Part shown: positions 1 to 6,989 of the stretch, in pieces | Numbering within the stretch: the stretch's first letter is position 1 | How the letters are laid out: each line of letters starts with the position of its first letter | Assembly: GCA_025526915.1 (NCBI GenBank) | Contig: JAHLKH010000446.1 | Coordinates: 1-12,154, forward strand | Direction: 5' to 3' | DNA length: 12,154 nucleotides | From: Entophlyctis helioformis | Taxonomy: Eukaryota; Chytridiomycota; Chytridiomycetes; Chytridiales; Chytriomycetaceae | Notes under the pieces: model-generated | Seen by the model: only the letters and a program-made list of their open reading frames with translations | Databases searched by the model: none | Told to the model about the DNA's origin: nothing | Position numbers and translations under genes: made by a program

Positions 1-829
1 TACTTTTACCGCTACTGGTACGACGTGGAGACGGCGGCTGCCGAGGATGCCGGCGACATGAACCGCTCCCCCAACACCATCGGCCGGCTTGGTCGGTCGC
101 TGGTGCCCGTCGTGCAACGCGTTCGAGGCGGTGCGCGCAGCCAAGGTGCCTGCGGTCACGGCTGTTGACGATGACACGGGCCGTGTGCTTGCGTTTAGGC
201 TGCAGGACACAGACTACCGACTGTGGATTTCGTGTATGTGGTGCCGGACACGGAGGACACGGTCAGCGCGTACACGATTGGCCAGATTCTAGAGATCCGT
301 GCATCCAAGGCATCCGGGGCGTCCGGGCCACTGGCAAAGAGCGCCGCGCCACGACGGTCAAGATCCAGCTGTTTGAGCGGCGCGACACGATCATGGAGCT
401 CGGCGGCGGCATCTCGCTCGACGAGCGGCACCACGACGAGCGGCGGCTCGTGCTCGTGCCCGTGACGCGCACGGTGAGCGTTGCGCGGCTCGAAGGACGC
501 TGCTGGGTGCAGCACGCGGCCACGATTCCGACCTGTCGGCGTTCAAGGCGCAGCCCGACAGCTTCTGGATCGACGAGACGCTTGAGCGGGCCGGCACGCA
601 GGACACGGTGCCGCTGCCGCTCGACGCGTGGCAGTACAACAAAGACGCGGCCGAGGAGCGCCAAAGGGGCATTGAGGAGCGGCAGCGTGTGCTCGCACGA
701 CACCCAAGATTGTTGCCATGGACATCTTTTCTGGGTGTGGTGGGCTCACGGTCGGCATGGACGCCACGGTGCTTGGTCGAGACGCGCCATGCGATTGAGT
801 TTTCGTCGTCGGCGTCGCGGACGTTCCCA

Positions 830-834
830 GTACG

Positions 835-865
<31 letters not shown>

Positions 866-928
866 TTGTTTGTGTTGCTGTTCTCTTACTCGTGAAGGAC
901 GTATCGTGGTCGATGGATGGAATCGCAG
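830..928 (+). other. Intron of the methyltransferase gene with (TGTC/TTTG)n microsatellite
   Basis: GT-AG intron between the AIEF-containing exon and the exon starting HNFPDATV. It starts gtacgt and ends cgcag. A TGTC/TTTG tandem run fills about 835-874. The phases on the two sides differ by one base, so there is also a frame break at or near this junction. Confidence 0.65.
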
Positions 929-1104
929 ACACAACTTCCCGGACGCGACGGTGCACTGCCAGTGCGCCAACCTGCTGCTCGCGCGTGCGGTCGCCATACA
1001 GGAGCGCGGCGAGACCCCGCCCGTGGTGATGGACTACCGCGGTGAGCCGCTCGTCGACTTACCGCCCAAGGGCTCCATCAACTTTATCTACTGCGGGCGC
1101 CCTG

Positions 1105-1208
1105 GTAAGCCGTCGCGTGATTGCAACGCGACGTGACGTGGCCTGGTGTAGTGTGGCTTGACTTGCCTTGTCCGCCACGCACACACTCACACGGTCTGCC
1201 GTGCACAG
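1105..1208 (+). other. Intron of the methyltransferase gene, inside catalytic motif IV
   Basis: It starts gtaagc and ends gcacag. It splits the motif IV loop: CGRP lies before it and QGFSGMNRF after it. Joining the exons leaves a codon of two bases, so the frame is lost exactly at the catalytic Pro-Cys region. Confidence 0.65.
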
Positions 1209-1441
1209 CCAGGGCTTCTCGGGCATGAACCGTTTCCAAAGGCCGACGACATCAAGAACACGCTCGTGGCGAGCTCGCTGTCGTACGTCGAGTTCTACAA
1301 GCCCGACTACTTTCTGCTTGAGAATGTGCGCAACCTGCTGTCGTACAAGCTGGGCGGCAAGCAGGACGGCGTGGGCCGCATCAAGGGCGGCATAGAGATG
1401 GGCATGCTCAAGTTCATTCTGCGCACGCTGCATTCGCTCGA

Positions 1442-1536
1442 GTGAGTCTCGCCCCGCACTGCTGCTGGTGGCGGTGGTGGCCCGTGTGCGTCTGTGCAGC
1501 ACTGACATGCATGGCTCGTGGCTCGTGCCTCTGCAG
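1442..1536 (+). other. Intron of the methyltransferase gene (phase 2)
   Basis: It starts gtgagt and ends ctgcag. Splicing joins LHSL + D + YQTRFAVLQAG in frame, matching the DNMT1 stretch before the VLQAG motif. Confidence 0.85.
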
Positions 1537-2097
1537 CTACCAGACGCGCTTTGCAGTGCTGCAGGCGGGCAACCAGGGGCTGCCGCAGTCGCGTCGCCGT
1601 CTGATCATCTGGGGTGCGCGTCGCGGGTGCCCGCTGCCCGCGTTCCCGCAGCCGACGCACTGCTTCAGCAAAAAGGGCTCGCTGACCGTCAAGTTCCCGA
1701 AAGAGGCTGGCGGCGGCGTGTACAACCCCGTGACACGCACCGGCGGCCATGCGCCACACCCGCCCGTGACGGTGTGGGACGCCATCTCGGACCTGCCGCC
1801 GTTCGAGTACTGCAACCCCCACTTCTCGTACAAGAAGAGCAGGGCTGCACGACACGCCGGACGTGGAGCCTGCCGATGGTGTGGAGACGTACCACGTCAA
1901 TCGCGACACGACGCACGACTATGTTGGACGGATGGAGCAGCCGTACACCCACGGGCCGCGGTCCGAGTACCAGCGCATGATTCGCGGCGGCGATGACGAG
2001 GCGCCGCTTGTGGCCAACATGTCACGCGGCAAGTTCAATGACGAGAACGTGGAGCGTATTTACTGCGTTGAGATGCGCGCGTATGCCGATCATCACA

Positions 2098-2174
2098 GTG
2101 AGTGCTTGGCTCGGCGGCCCGGTTTCTCTGGATACGTATGTGTAGCTGGCTGACGCGTGTGTGTGTGTGCGTGC

Positions 2175-2241
<67 letters not shown>

Positions 2242-2245
2242 CCAG
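2098..2245 (+). other. Intron of the methyltransferase gene (phase 1) with long GT repeat
   Basis: It starts gtgagt and ends gccag. Splicing joins YADHH + S + LPEFLRPWCL in frame. Most of it is a GT/GC dinucleotide microsatellite at about 2157-2240. Confidence 0.88.
2157..2240 (+). repeat. GT/GC dinucleotide microsatellite
   Basis: Nearly pure gt repeat, with gc interruptions at both ends, wholly inside an intron of the methyltransferase gene. It creates spurious long open frames (Cys-Val one way, His-Thr the other) that are not genes. Confidence 0.97.
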
Positions 2246-2397
2246 GTCTGCCCGAGTTCCTGCGGCCGTGGTGTCTGACCAGCAAGGACTCGGCAGCGAG
2301 CCGCAACAACGGATGGAAGGGCCTGTTTGGCCGGCTGGACAACGAGGGCCATTTCTCGACTGCGCTGACAGAGATGCAGCCCATGGGCAAGCAGGGC

Positions 2398-2474
2398 GTA
2401 GGTTCTCATGCGTCCGTCTTGCCTGCTATGTCGTTGCGCTGTGCTGACACGCGCGCGTGCCTGGTCTGGCGCAG
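2398..2474 (+). other. Intron of the methyltransferase gene (phase 0)
   Basis: It starts gtaggt and ends gcgcag. Splicing joins MGKQG to SVIHPTLRRVLSVRE, the normal DNMT1 order (MGKQG, then HP and the SVRE motif). Confidence 0.88.
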
Positions 2475-2850
2475 TCTGTCATCCACCCGACGCTGCGCCG
2501 CGTGCTGAGTGTGCGCGAGTCGGCGCGCTCGCAGGGCTTCCCCGACAAGTTTGTGTTCCTGGCCGATGCGTCTGATGTTGCCATGGACACGGCGGTCTCC
2601 AAGGACACGACGGGAACGGTCACGATCAGCGATCACCGAAACAGCAGCCGAGTGCGTGTCTGCGACATGTACCGCCAGGTGGGCAATGCCGTGCCGCCGC
2701 CGCTCGCACGGGCGATTGGCGAGCGGCTTGTGGATGCGTTGGTTGTGCGTGCACGCACGGGCGGCAGCGGACAGTCCAAGGGCAAGGGCCGCGCCGTGGA
2801 TGTCGGCATGTAGCGCGTCGTGCCTGCCAATGAACGGCCTGGCTGTCCAG

Positions 2851-2898
2851 TGCTTCTCGTAGTGCTTCTCGTAGTGCTTCTTATAGTGCTTCTTATAG
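2851..2898 (+). repeat. Four 12-bp tandem repeats after the methyltransferase stop
   Basis: Two copies of tgcttctcgtag are followed by two of tgcttcttatag, in the 172-bp gap between the convergent methyltransferase and URM1 genes. Each unit ends in TAG. The 2+2 pattern suggests two rounds of slippage or duplication. No function is visible. Confidence 0.95.
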
Positions 2899-2985
2899 TG
2901 CCACTAGTGCCTCCATCTGCTCCGTATGCCTGCATGCAGGAGATGAGCATTAGATGTATGTGTGTATTGGACAGCGAGCGGCCGA

Positions 2986-3490
2986 TCAGCCGCCGTGCAG
3001 CGTCGAGATGAAGACGACCGTGTCGTTGTCGGCCAGCGTGTAGTCCAGCTCGCCCTCCAGCTCCCAGTCGACGTCGTTGATGAGCACGAGGATCCCTGGC
3101 CGGCTTTTATACTCGCTCGGTCAGCCTATGCAGTCGCTAATGCAGTCGCTTATGCAGTCGCTCATGCAGTCGCTAATGCACTGTATTGTCTCACTGTCTG
3201 CAGGGCAGCAGGCAGGCAGACAGACACAGCGAGAGACACAGCAAGAGACAGCAAGAGACAGCGAGAGACAGAGAGAGACAGCGAGAGACACAGACAGCAA
3301 CTCACACCGAGTCGCCCTGGGCAAACAGCTCGGGCCGCTCCCGCAGCAGCGCCGTCTGCATCCAGGCAATGAGCTGCCGCATGGTCGTTGTGCCCGGCGA
3401 GTGCGGGTCGGGCAGCACGGCCGCAATGTGCTTGTGGTGGTCAAACAGCAGCTCCATGCCGCCGCCAAACTCGAGGTTGACGCTGAGCAT
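2986..3490 (-). CDS. URM1: Ubiquitin-related modifier 1 (URM1), two exons
   Basis: URM1 is a ubiquitin-fold sulfur carrier. Its C-terminal Gly-Gly is thiocarboxylated by the Uba4-type activating enzyme, and it donates sulfur for 2-thiolation of cytosolic tRNA wobble uridines; it can also be conjugated to proteins. Exon 1 is 3490-3306 and exon 2 is 3103-2986. The spliced CDS is 303 nt, giving 100 residues, the usual length. Visible marks are an N-terminal strand [45 protein letters not shown] after the junction, and the diagnostic C-terminus FISTLHGG followed directly by TGA. The intron (donor gtgagt, acceptor aaaag) restores V-R-P-G in phase 2. The ATG at 3488-3490 gives the family-typical start. 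The gene is convergent with the methyltransferase. Both exons are open and free of frame breaks. Confidence 0.95.
3131..3178 (+). repeat. Four 12-bp tandem repeats in the URM1 intron
   Basis: Units are cagtcgctaatg, cagtcgcttatg, cagtcgctcatg and cagtcgctaatg, differing only at one position. They are intronic, so they do not affect URM1 protein. Confidence 0.97.
3220..3297 (+). repeat. Purine-rich (GAGAGACA)n-type tract in the URM1 intron
   Basis: Imperfect period-10 repeats such as gcaagagaca and gcgagagaca. On the transcribed (minus) strand this is a long pyrimidine-rich run following the URM1 donor site. Confidence 0.92.
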
Positions 3491-3604
3491 GTCTTGGTGG
3501 TAGTGGTGTCGCCGTGGTGGGTTGAAGTGGTGGGTTGTGGTATCGAAACGACCGATTGGGTAAGACGGTAAGAAAGGCCGGATGGCTGGAAAACGCTCGT
3601 CTTA

Positions 3605-3755
3605 CAGAGGTTCGGGCTGCTTGGTTACAAGTGCTCGCCTTGCACGCCACGCCAGCCATGACAAGGTCTCGTTGGCAGCCATCCCACACTGTGCACCATG
3701 GCATGCCGTGTCGGTGCATGTCCCACATTCTCGTTCGTTGCAATGGCCCTTGTTG
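3605..3755 (-). mobile_element. Short remnant of the same LINE family as at 7000-7955
   Basis: Read on the minus strand, 3714-3750 encodes RAIATNENVGH, matching RAIATHENVGH of the retroelement tail at about 7398-7436. The + strand DNA shares tgtcccacattctcgt and cgttgcaatggc with it. The adjoining 3608-3692 resembles 7091-7170: gctgcttgg, gccagccatg, ctcgttggca and tcccaca occur in the same order. Relative to the larger copy, about 230 bp between the two blocks are missing. This is an internally deleted 3' fragment with no intact coding capacity. It ends about 60-110 bp before the likely start of the ankyrin gene at 3818. The alignment was made by eye. Confidence 0.62.
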
Positions 3756-3817
3756 GACGCGGTCGTGTCGAGTGGATCTTGTCCTCACAACCACAAAGCG
3801 AGCAAGCGGCTGTGGCG

Positions 3818-5392
3818 ATGACGACAAAGCGACAGACGACAGTCAACGCAGACGCAGATGCAGCAGCAGCCAGTGACGAGCATGTGCGGGCCGTGGTCGA
3901 GCAGGTCGTTGGAGCGACTGGCAGCCAAGCCGTCGAGCCAGGACAGCCAGCAGCAACGACACCACAGCCAGGTGTGCCTCGCTATGTGGTGCCGCCAGTG
4001 ACTGGCATCCTCGCCTTTGGCAGCAGCCACTGGGACCGCAAGCCCGCCGAGATCCACGCCATGATCCTCAAGCACGCCGGCCCGCTCACGCTCTTCGTTA
4101 ACGGCATGCTCGACGACAAGGACCCACTCGACGAAGCGACCAAGCTGCAGCTGTGGACCGATGCGTTCAAGACGGACTGGCAGGGCGATCTGGCTCTGCT
4201 GCCTGACGTTGACCTGACGGCTGACAACGGACTGCTCCTCGCACACTCTCGCTCCATGTACCACCGTCTGTGCAAGCGCTTTCCTCAGTACACCGACAAA
4301 GAGTATGCGAAAGACGACGCACGCATCAACGACAACTATGGATCGTTTGCCTTCCCCCAATGGAACGGCCGCAGACTGCTTCTCATTCCCATGCGGCACG
4401 GCTGGTTCGATCTGGTCGACTTTACGTATCCGATCGCACTTGCTCGCCTGGCCATCCGCTTTGGCTGCCTCGATCTGCTCAAGCATCTCGACGACGAGTA
4501 CAACACACTCCAAGACTGGATGGTTAAACGCAAGGCGACAAGCTCGTACTGGCACCGCGCAGTTGATCTAGCAGCAAGTCATGGACACATTGACGTTGTG
4601 CAGTACCTGTTTGGTGCGGGTGTGACGTGCACGACTCGTACTATGAAGCGTGCAGCTGAAAACGGCCATCTGCACGTCGTCGTCTGGCTCCACGAGAACA
4701 GGACGGAAGGATGCACGACTGACGCCATGGACAACGCAGCTGAAAGCGGCCACCTTCATGTCGTCAAGTGGCTTCATGAGAATCGGACGGAGGGATGCAC
4801 GGAGTGGGCGATGGATCGGGCGGCCGCCAACGGTCATCTGCATGTCGTCAAGTGGCTGCATGCCAACAGAAGCGAGGGATGCACGAAACGGGCAATGGAC
4901 TGGGCGGCTGCGAATGGCCACCTGCACGTTGTCAAGTGGCTCCACGAGAACAGGACAGAAGGATGCTCGGAGAAGGCGATGCTTGATGCTGCAAAACACG
5001 GACACTTTGATATCGTGCAGTGGCTCCACGAGACCCGCGGCGAAAAGTTTACGTTTGCCACATTGGATGAAGCCATCAGCCGAGGACACGTGGACGTCGT
5101 CGAGTACATGCACTCGAAAGGCGGTCGCGCACCGAGTCATGCCATCTACATGATAGCTACCAATGGCAATATCGAGATGATGCAGTGCTTGTTGGGTCTC
5201 GGATACATGGCTGGCCTCAGAGAACTCGACTTTGCCGCAAGTTCCGATATCGCCAATGTTATGCTTGGCAGCCTCACACTGGACCGGGCACAGGCTCTGC
5301 TTGCTGAAGCGAAACAACGAGTAGTCGATATGACCGCCATCGAGAGGCTAGAAGCGACTATCGAGAGACTGCAAACAGCAAGCCAGCAATGA
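3818..5392 (+). CDS. F-box-like / ankyrin-repeat protein 1 (524 aa)
   Basis: Single open exon. Residues 1-70 are low-complexity (Ala, Thr, Gln, Pro). Residues about 71-98 (SHWDRKPAEIHAMILKHAGP) resemble a divergent F-box helix, which would suit a substrate adaptor of an SCF-type ubiquitin ligase; that role is inference. Short ankyrin-like repeats run from about 245 to 455. Five units at 275-413 are nearly regular 27-28-residue repeats built on AA.nGHLHVVkWLHeNRtEGCT. The tail contains LTLDRAQALLAEAKQ (about 486-500) and a helical end. The paralogue at 5646-6980 shares the start, RHGWFDL, the repeats and the LTL.RAQALL tail. In-frame ATGs at 3698 and 3743 would add up to 40 residues, but these overlap retroelement-like DNA, so I chose 3818, which begins MTTKRQTTVN. 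The natural partner is unknown. Confidence 0.85.
   Translation: MTTKRQTTVNADADAAAASDEHVRAVVEQVVGATGSQAVEPGQPAATTPQPGVPRYVVPPVTGILAFGSSHWDRKPAEIHAMILKHAGPLTLFVNGMLDDKDPLDEATKLQLWTDAFKTDWQGDLALLPDVDLTADNGLLLAHSRSMYHRLCKRFPQYTDKEYAKDDARINDNYGSFAFPQWNGRRLLLIPMRHGWFDLVDFTYPIALARLAIRFGCLDLLKHLDDEYNTLQDWMVKRKATSSYWHRAVDLAASHGHIDVVQYLFGAGVTCTTRTMKRAAENGHLHVVVWLHENRTEGCTTDAMDNAAESGHLHVVKWLHENRTEGCTEWAMDRAAANGHLHVVKWLHANRSEGCTKRAMDWAAANGHLHVVKWLHENRTEGCSEKAMLDAAKHGHFDIVQWLHETRGEKFTFATLDEAISRGHVDVVEYMHSKGGRAPSHAIYMIATNGNIEMMQCLLGLGYMAGLRELDFAASSDIANVMLGSLTLDRAQALLAEAKQRVVDMTAIERLEATIERLQTASQQ
4640..5056 (+). repeat. Five-unit, about 84-bp coding tandem repeat (ankyrin array)
   Basis: Units start at 4640, 4724, 4808, 4892 and 4976. 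The first four are exactly 84 bp and the last is 81 bp. Each encodes one ankyrin helix pair with core GHLHVVkWLHeNR.EGC. The four leading units are very similar in both protein and DNA, which indicates recent duplication or ongoing homogenisation. Confidence 0.92.
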
Positions 5393-5645
5393 ATGGATAG
5401 CCAAGGCTTGATGCTGGAATGAAGATGTGATACGAGGTTATAATCTTTGGCGAATGCGTTGAACCGCGTGTGCACTGCTTTGCATGGCACTTTCAAGCCG
5501 ACATTCATCAGTGAGACACCTGCATCTGCGTTTGTGGTTTGACCATCCCTGGTAGCCACGTTGCTGATTAAGCGATGAGCACGGGCGAGTCGCGACCAAA
5601 ACGGCACAGTTCGGCAGAATGCTGTGAGGAATACATGATCTTCAT
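5393..5645. other. Convergent intergenic region between ankyrin paralogues
   Basis: This 253-bp tail-to-tail gap presumably holds the two 3' UTRs. I see no RNA gene, repeat or convincing open frame in it. Confidence 0.6.
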
Positions 5646-6980
5646 TCAGAGTTTCAAGCGATTGACAGCAGCCTCGAGCAGCTCGACCGTGGCCTTGAAT
5701 CCAGCTTCTTTCTTCTTCGCATCGTCAAGCAGAGCCTGAGCGCGTTCGAGTGTGAGGCTGTCGGTCAACGCCTTCCTGACAGCTGGATTGGTGGCCTGCT
5801 TGAGCTGATCCACATCAAAGGTGCATCCAGAGTCGAGCAAAAACCGCACAATGCCAGCTCGGTGATGTTCCACGGCCGCAGTGAACACTTCTGGCGTGAT
5901 GGCGTCGGGTCGGTGTGTGTGAAACCACTGGAACACATCCAGACGGTTGTAATGCACGGCGCTTAACATGGCCAATCGAGGATCAAGGTCAGGGAACCGA
6001 GTCACGAGAAACGCGATGTGATCTACGTATCCTTTCTCGGCTGCATACCAAACAACGGATTTGTCAACCGTCTCTGGGTAGTGCTCGACCAGCCACGTGA
6101 CGATATGCAGACGGCCACCAAGTACTGCATGGCGTAAAGCCCTATTTGTGCATCCTTCCCGTCGGTTGGCATGAAGCCACTGCATCATGTCCAGATGGCC
6201 ACTAACGGCTGCCTGGTCCATCGCGTGCGCCGTGCAGTGTTTGTTGCCCGCGTCGTGCAGCATCTGCAGAATCTCCAGGGAGCCACTTGCAGCAGCAAGG
6301 TCCATGGCCACTTCGTTGCCAAACACTCGAAAGCGCGACAGATCGACGACCTTGAGCGTGAAAGCGAGGTGTCGCAAGAGAGCAGCATGGCCATGCATAA
6401 TCGCAAACCAGCCAAGAGTAATCGGTGTCTCAAAGTCGAGCAGATCAAACCATCCGTGTCGAGCTGGAATGTGGAGCAGAGAATGCTCGTCAAAGCTCAC
6501 GGAGCCGTTGTGATTGTAAGTGTTCACGACACTGAACTCGTACGCTTGGTAGATGCACAGCTCGTGGCGAAGCGGGAAGCGGCGACGTAGGCGCTCGTAC
6601 ATGGATCGAGAGTGCACTTCGCAGAGACCGTCCTTGATCGTCAGGTTGACGCTTGGCAGCCGATCCAGGTTGCCTTTCCAGTCGCGCTTGAGTGCGTCAA
6701 CCCAGATCGACACGGCAGTTTCTTTGTCCTCCTTGGCTTTCTTTTCGAGCTGCCGCTTGGTGCCAAGCCTGCCATTGAGGAAGTGATGGAGAGGGCCGAG
6801 GTAGCTGAGGATCATGATGCGGATCTCTGTAGGTATCTTGTCCCACCACGACGACCCCCACCGCATCTCGTCTGTGGCAGCCACCGCAGCATCGTTGTTG
6901 TTGCTGCTGCTGGTTGCTGCATCGTTGTTGCTGTCGCTTGCTGTTGCAGCGTCTGGAGACGGAGCCACTGAGCGATGCAT
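5646..6980 (-). CDS. F-box-like / ankyrin-repeat protein 2 (444 aa)
   Basis: Single open exon, ATG at 6978-6980, TGA at 5646-5648. Residues 1-40 are Ser/Asn/Asp/Ala-rich low complexity. Residues about 44-71 (WWDKIPTEIRIMILSYLGPL) look like an F-box (P.EI...IL.YLGPL). A block shared with the + strand paralogue follows: VDALKRDWKGNLDRLPSVNL and later ARHGWFDLLDFETPI. Degenerate ankyrin units come next, for example AMDQAAVSGHLDMMQWLHAN.REGCT, less regular than in the paralogue. The end carries SLTLERAQALLDDAKKK. The family may act as an SCF adaptor, by inference from the F-box-like start. The frame stays open upstream to 7163, but that stretch has no ATG and is retroelement-derived, so 6980 is the preferred start. 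Retroelement sequence lies within about 10-30 bp of the ATG. Confidence 0.85.
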   Translation of the reverse strand: MHRSVAPSPDAATASDSNNDAATSSSNNNDAAVAATDEMRWGSSWWDKIPTEIRIMILSYLGPLHHFLNGRLGTKRQLEKKAKEDKETAVSIWVDALKRDWKGNLDRLPSVNLTIKDGLCEVHSRSMYERLRRRFPLRHELCIYQAYEFSVVNTYNHNGSVSFDEHSLLHIPARHGWFDLLDFETPITLGWFAIMHGHAALLRHLAFTLKVVDLSRFRVFGNEVAMDLAAASGSLEILQMLHDAGNKHCTAHAMDQAAVSGHLDMMQWLHANRREGCTNRALRHAVLGGRLHIVTWLVEHYPETVDKSVVWYAAEKGYVDHIAFLVTRFPDLDPRLAMLSAVHYNRLDVFQWFHTHRPDAITPEVFTAAVEHHRAGIVRFLLDSGCTFDVDQLKQATNPAVRKALTDSLTLERAQALLDDAKKKEAGFKATVELLEAAVNRLKL

Positions 6981-6989
6981 GCGCTGTGG

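Larger units (their letters stand above)
1..2813 (+). pseudogene. DNMT1: DNMT1-type cytosine-5 DNA methyltransferase, 3' part, frame-broken
   Basis: The family maintains CpG methylation in the nucleus by transferring methyl from S-adenosylmethionine to cytosine C5. The 5' end is outside the window. Positions 1-700 encode BAH-domain-like sequence, including a WCPSC stretch near 101. Catalytic motifs follow: motif I MDIFSGCGGL (718), motif IV region CGRP / QGFSGMNRF (1092-1236), motif [10 protein letters not shown] (about 1312), motif VIII QSRRRLII (about 1587), the target-recognition region ending EMQPMGKQG (before 2397), and motifs IX-X ESARSQGFPD and RQVGNAVPPPLA before the TAG at 2811. Proposed exons are ..829, 929-1104, 1209-1441, 1537-2097, 2246-2397 and 2475-2813. 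The last three introns join in phase. Reading the homology needs about ten frame changes: near 58-100, 221, 291-350, 515-521, 680-705, 785-792, the 829/929 junction, the 1104/1209 junction, 1237 and 1843-1850. Family assignment is firm. Whether this is a young pseudogene or carries assembly indels cannot be decided here. Confidence 0.88.
3104..3305 (-). other. URM1 intron carrying two tandem-repeat tracts
   Basis: This 202-bp intron lies between GDSV and RPG. On the + strand it holds four 12-bp units of the form cagtcgctNatg (3131-3178) and a decamer-like purine tract built on gcgagagaca / gcaagagaca (about 3220-3297). Confidence 0.9.

Noticed and set aside
165..1136. Single 323-codon gene at 165-1136
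   Set aside because: It mixes true methyltransferase frame segments with off-frame and intron sequence; homology lies in changing frames.
1..1850. Explaining the methyltransferase frame changes as unrecognised short introns
   Set aside because: At most break points the homology continues within one or two residues and no GT...AG pair flanks the shift; only the 829/929 and 1104/1209 breaks coincide with introns.
2022..2409. Open frames with poly(His-Thr) or poly(Cys-Val) around 2160-2240
   Set aside because: Products of the GT microsatellite inside a methyltransferase intron.
3131..3178. CRISPR-like array
   Set aside because: 12-bp units directly abut without spacers and lie in a eukaryotic intron.
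3785..5317. Long open frames on the minus strand (3785-4555 and 4568-5317) opposite ankyrin gene 1
   Set aside because: They mirror the repetitive sense codons, have no recognisable domain, and the sense strand carries clear F-box-like and ankyrin homology.
3818..6980. Giant-virus insertion carrying ankyrin genes
   Set aside because: The repeat style resembles viral ankyrin families, but no viral hallmark gene is present and the pair is embedded among ordinary nuclear genes.
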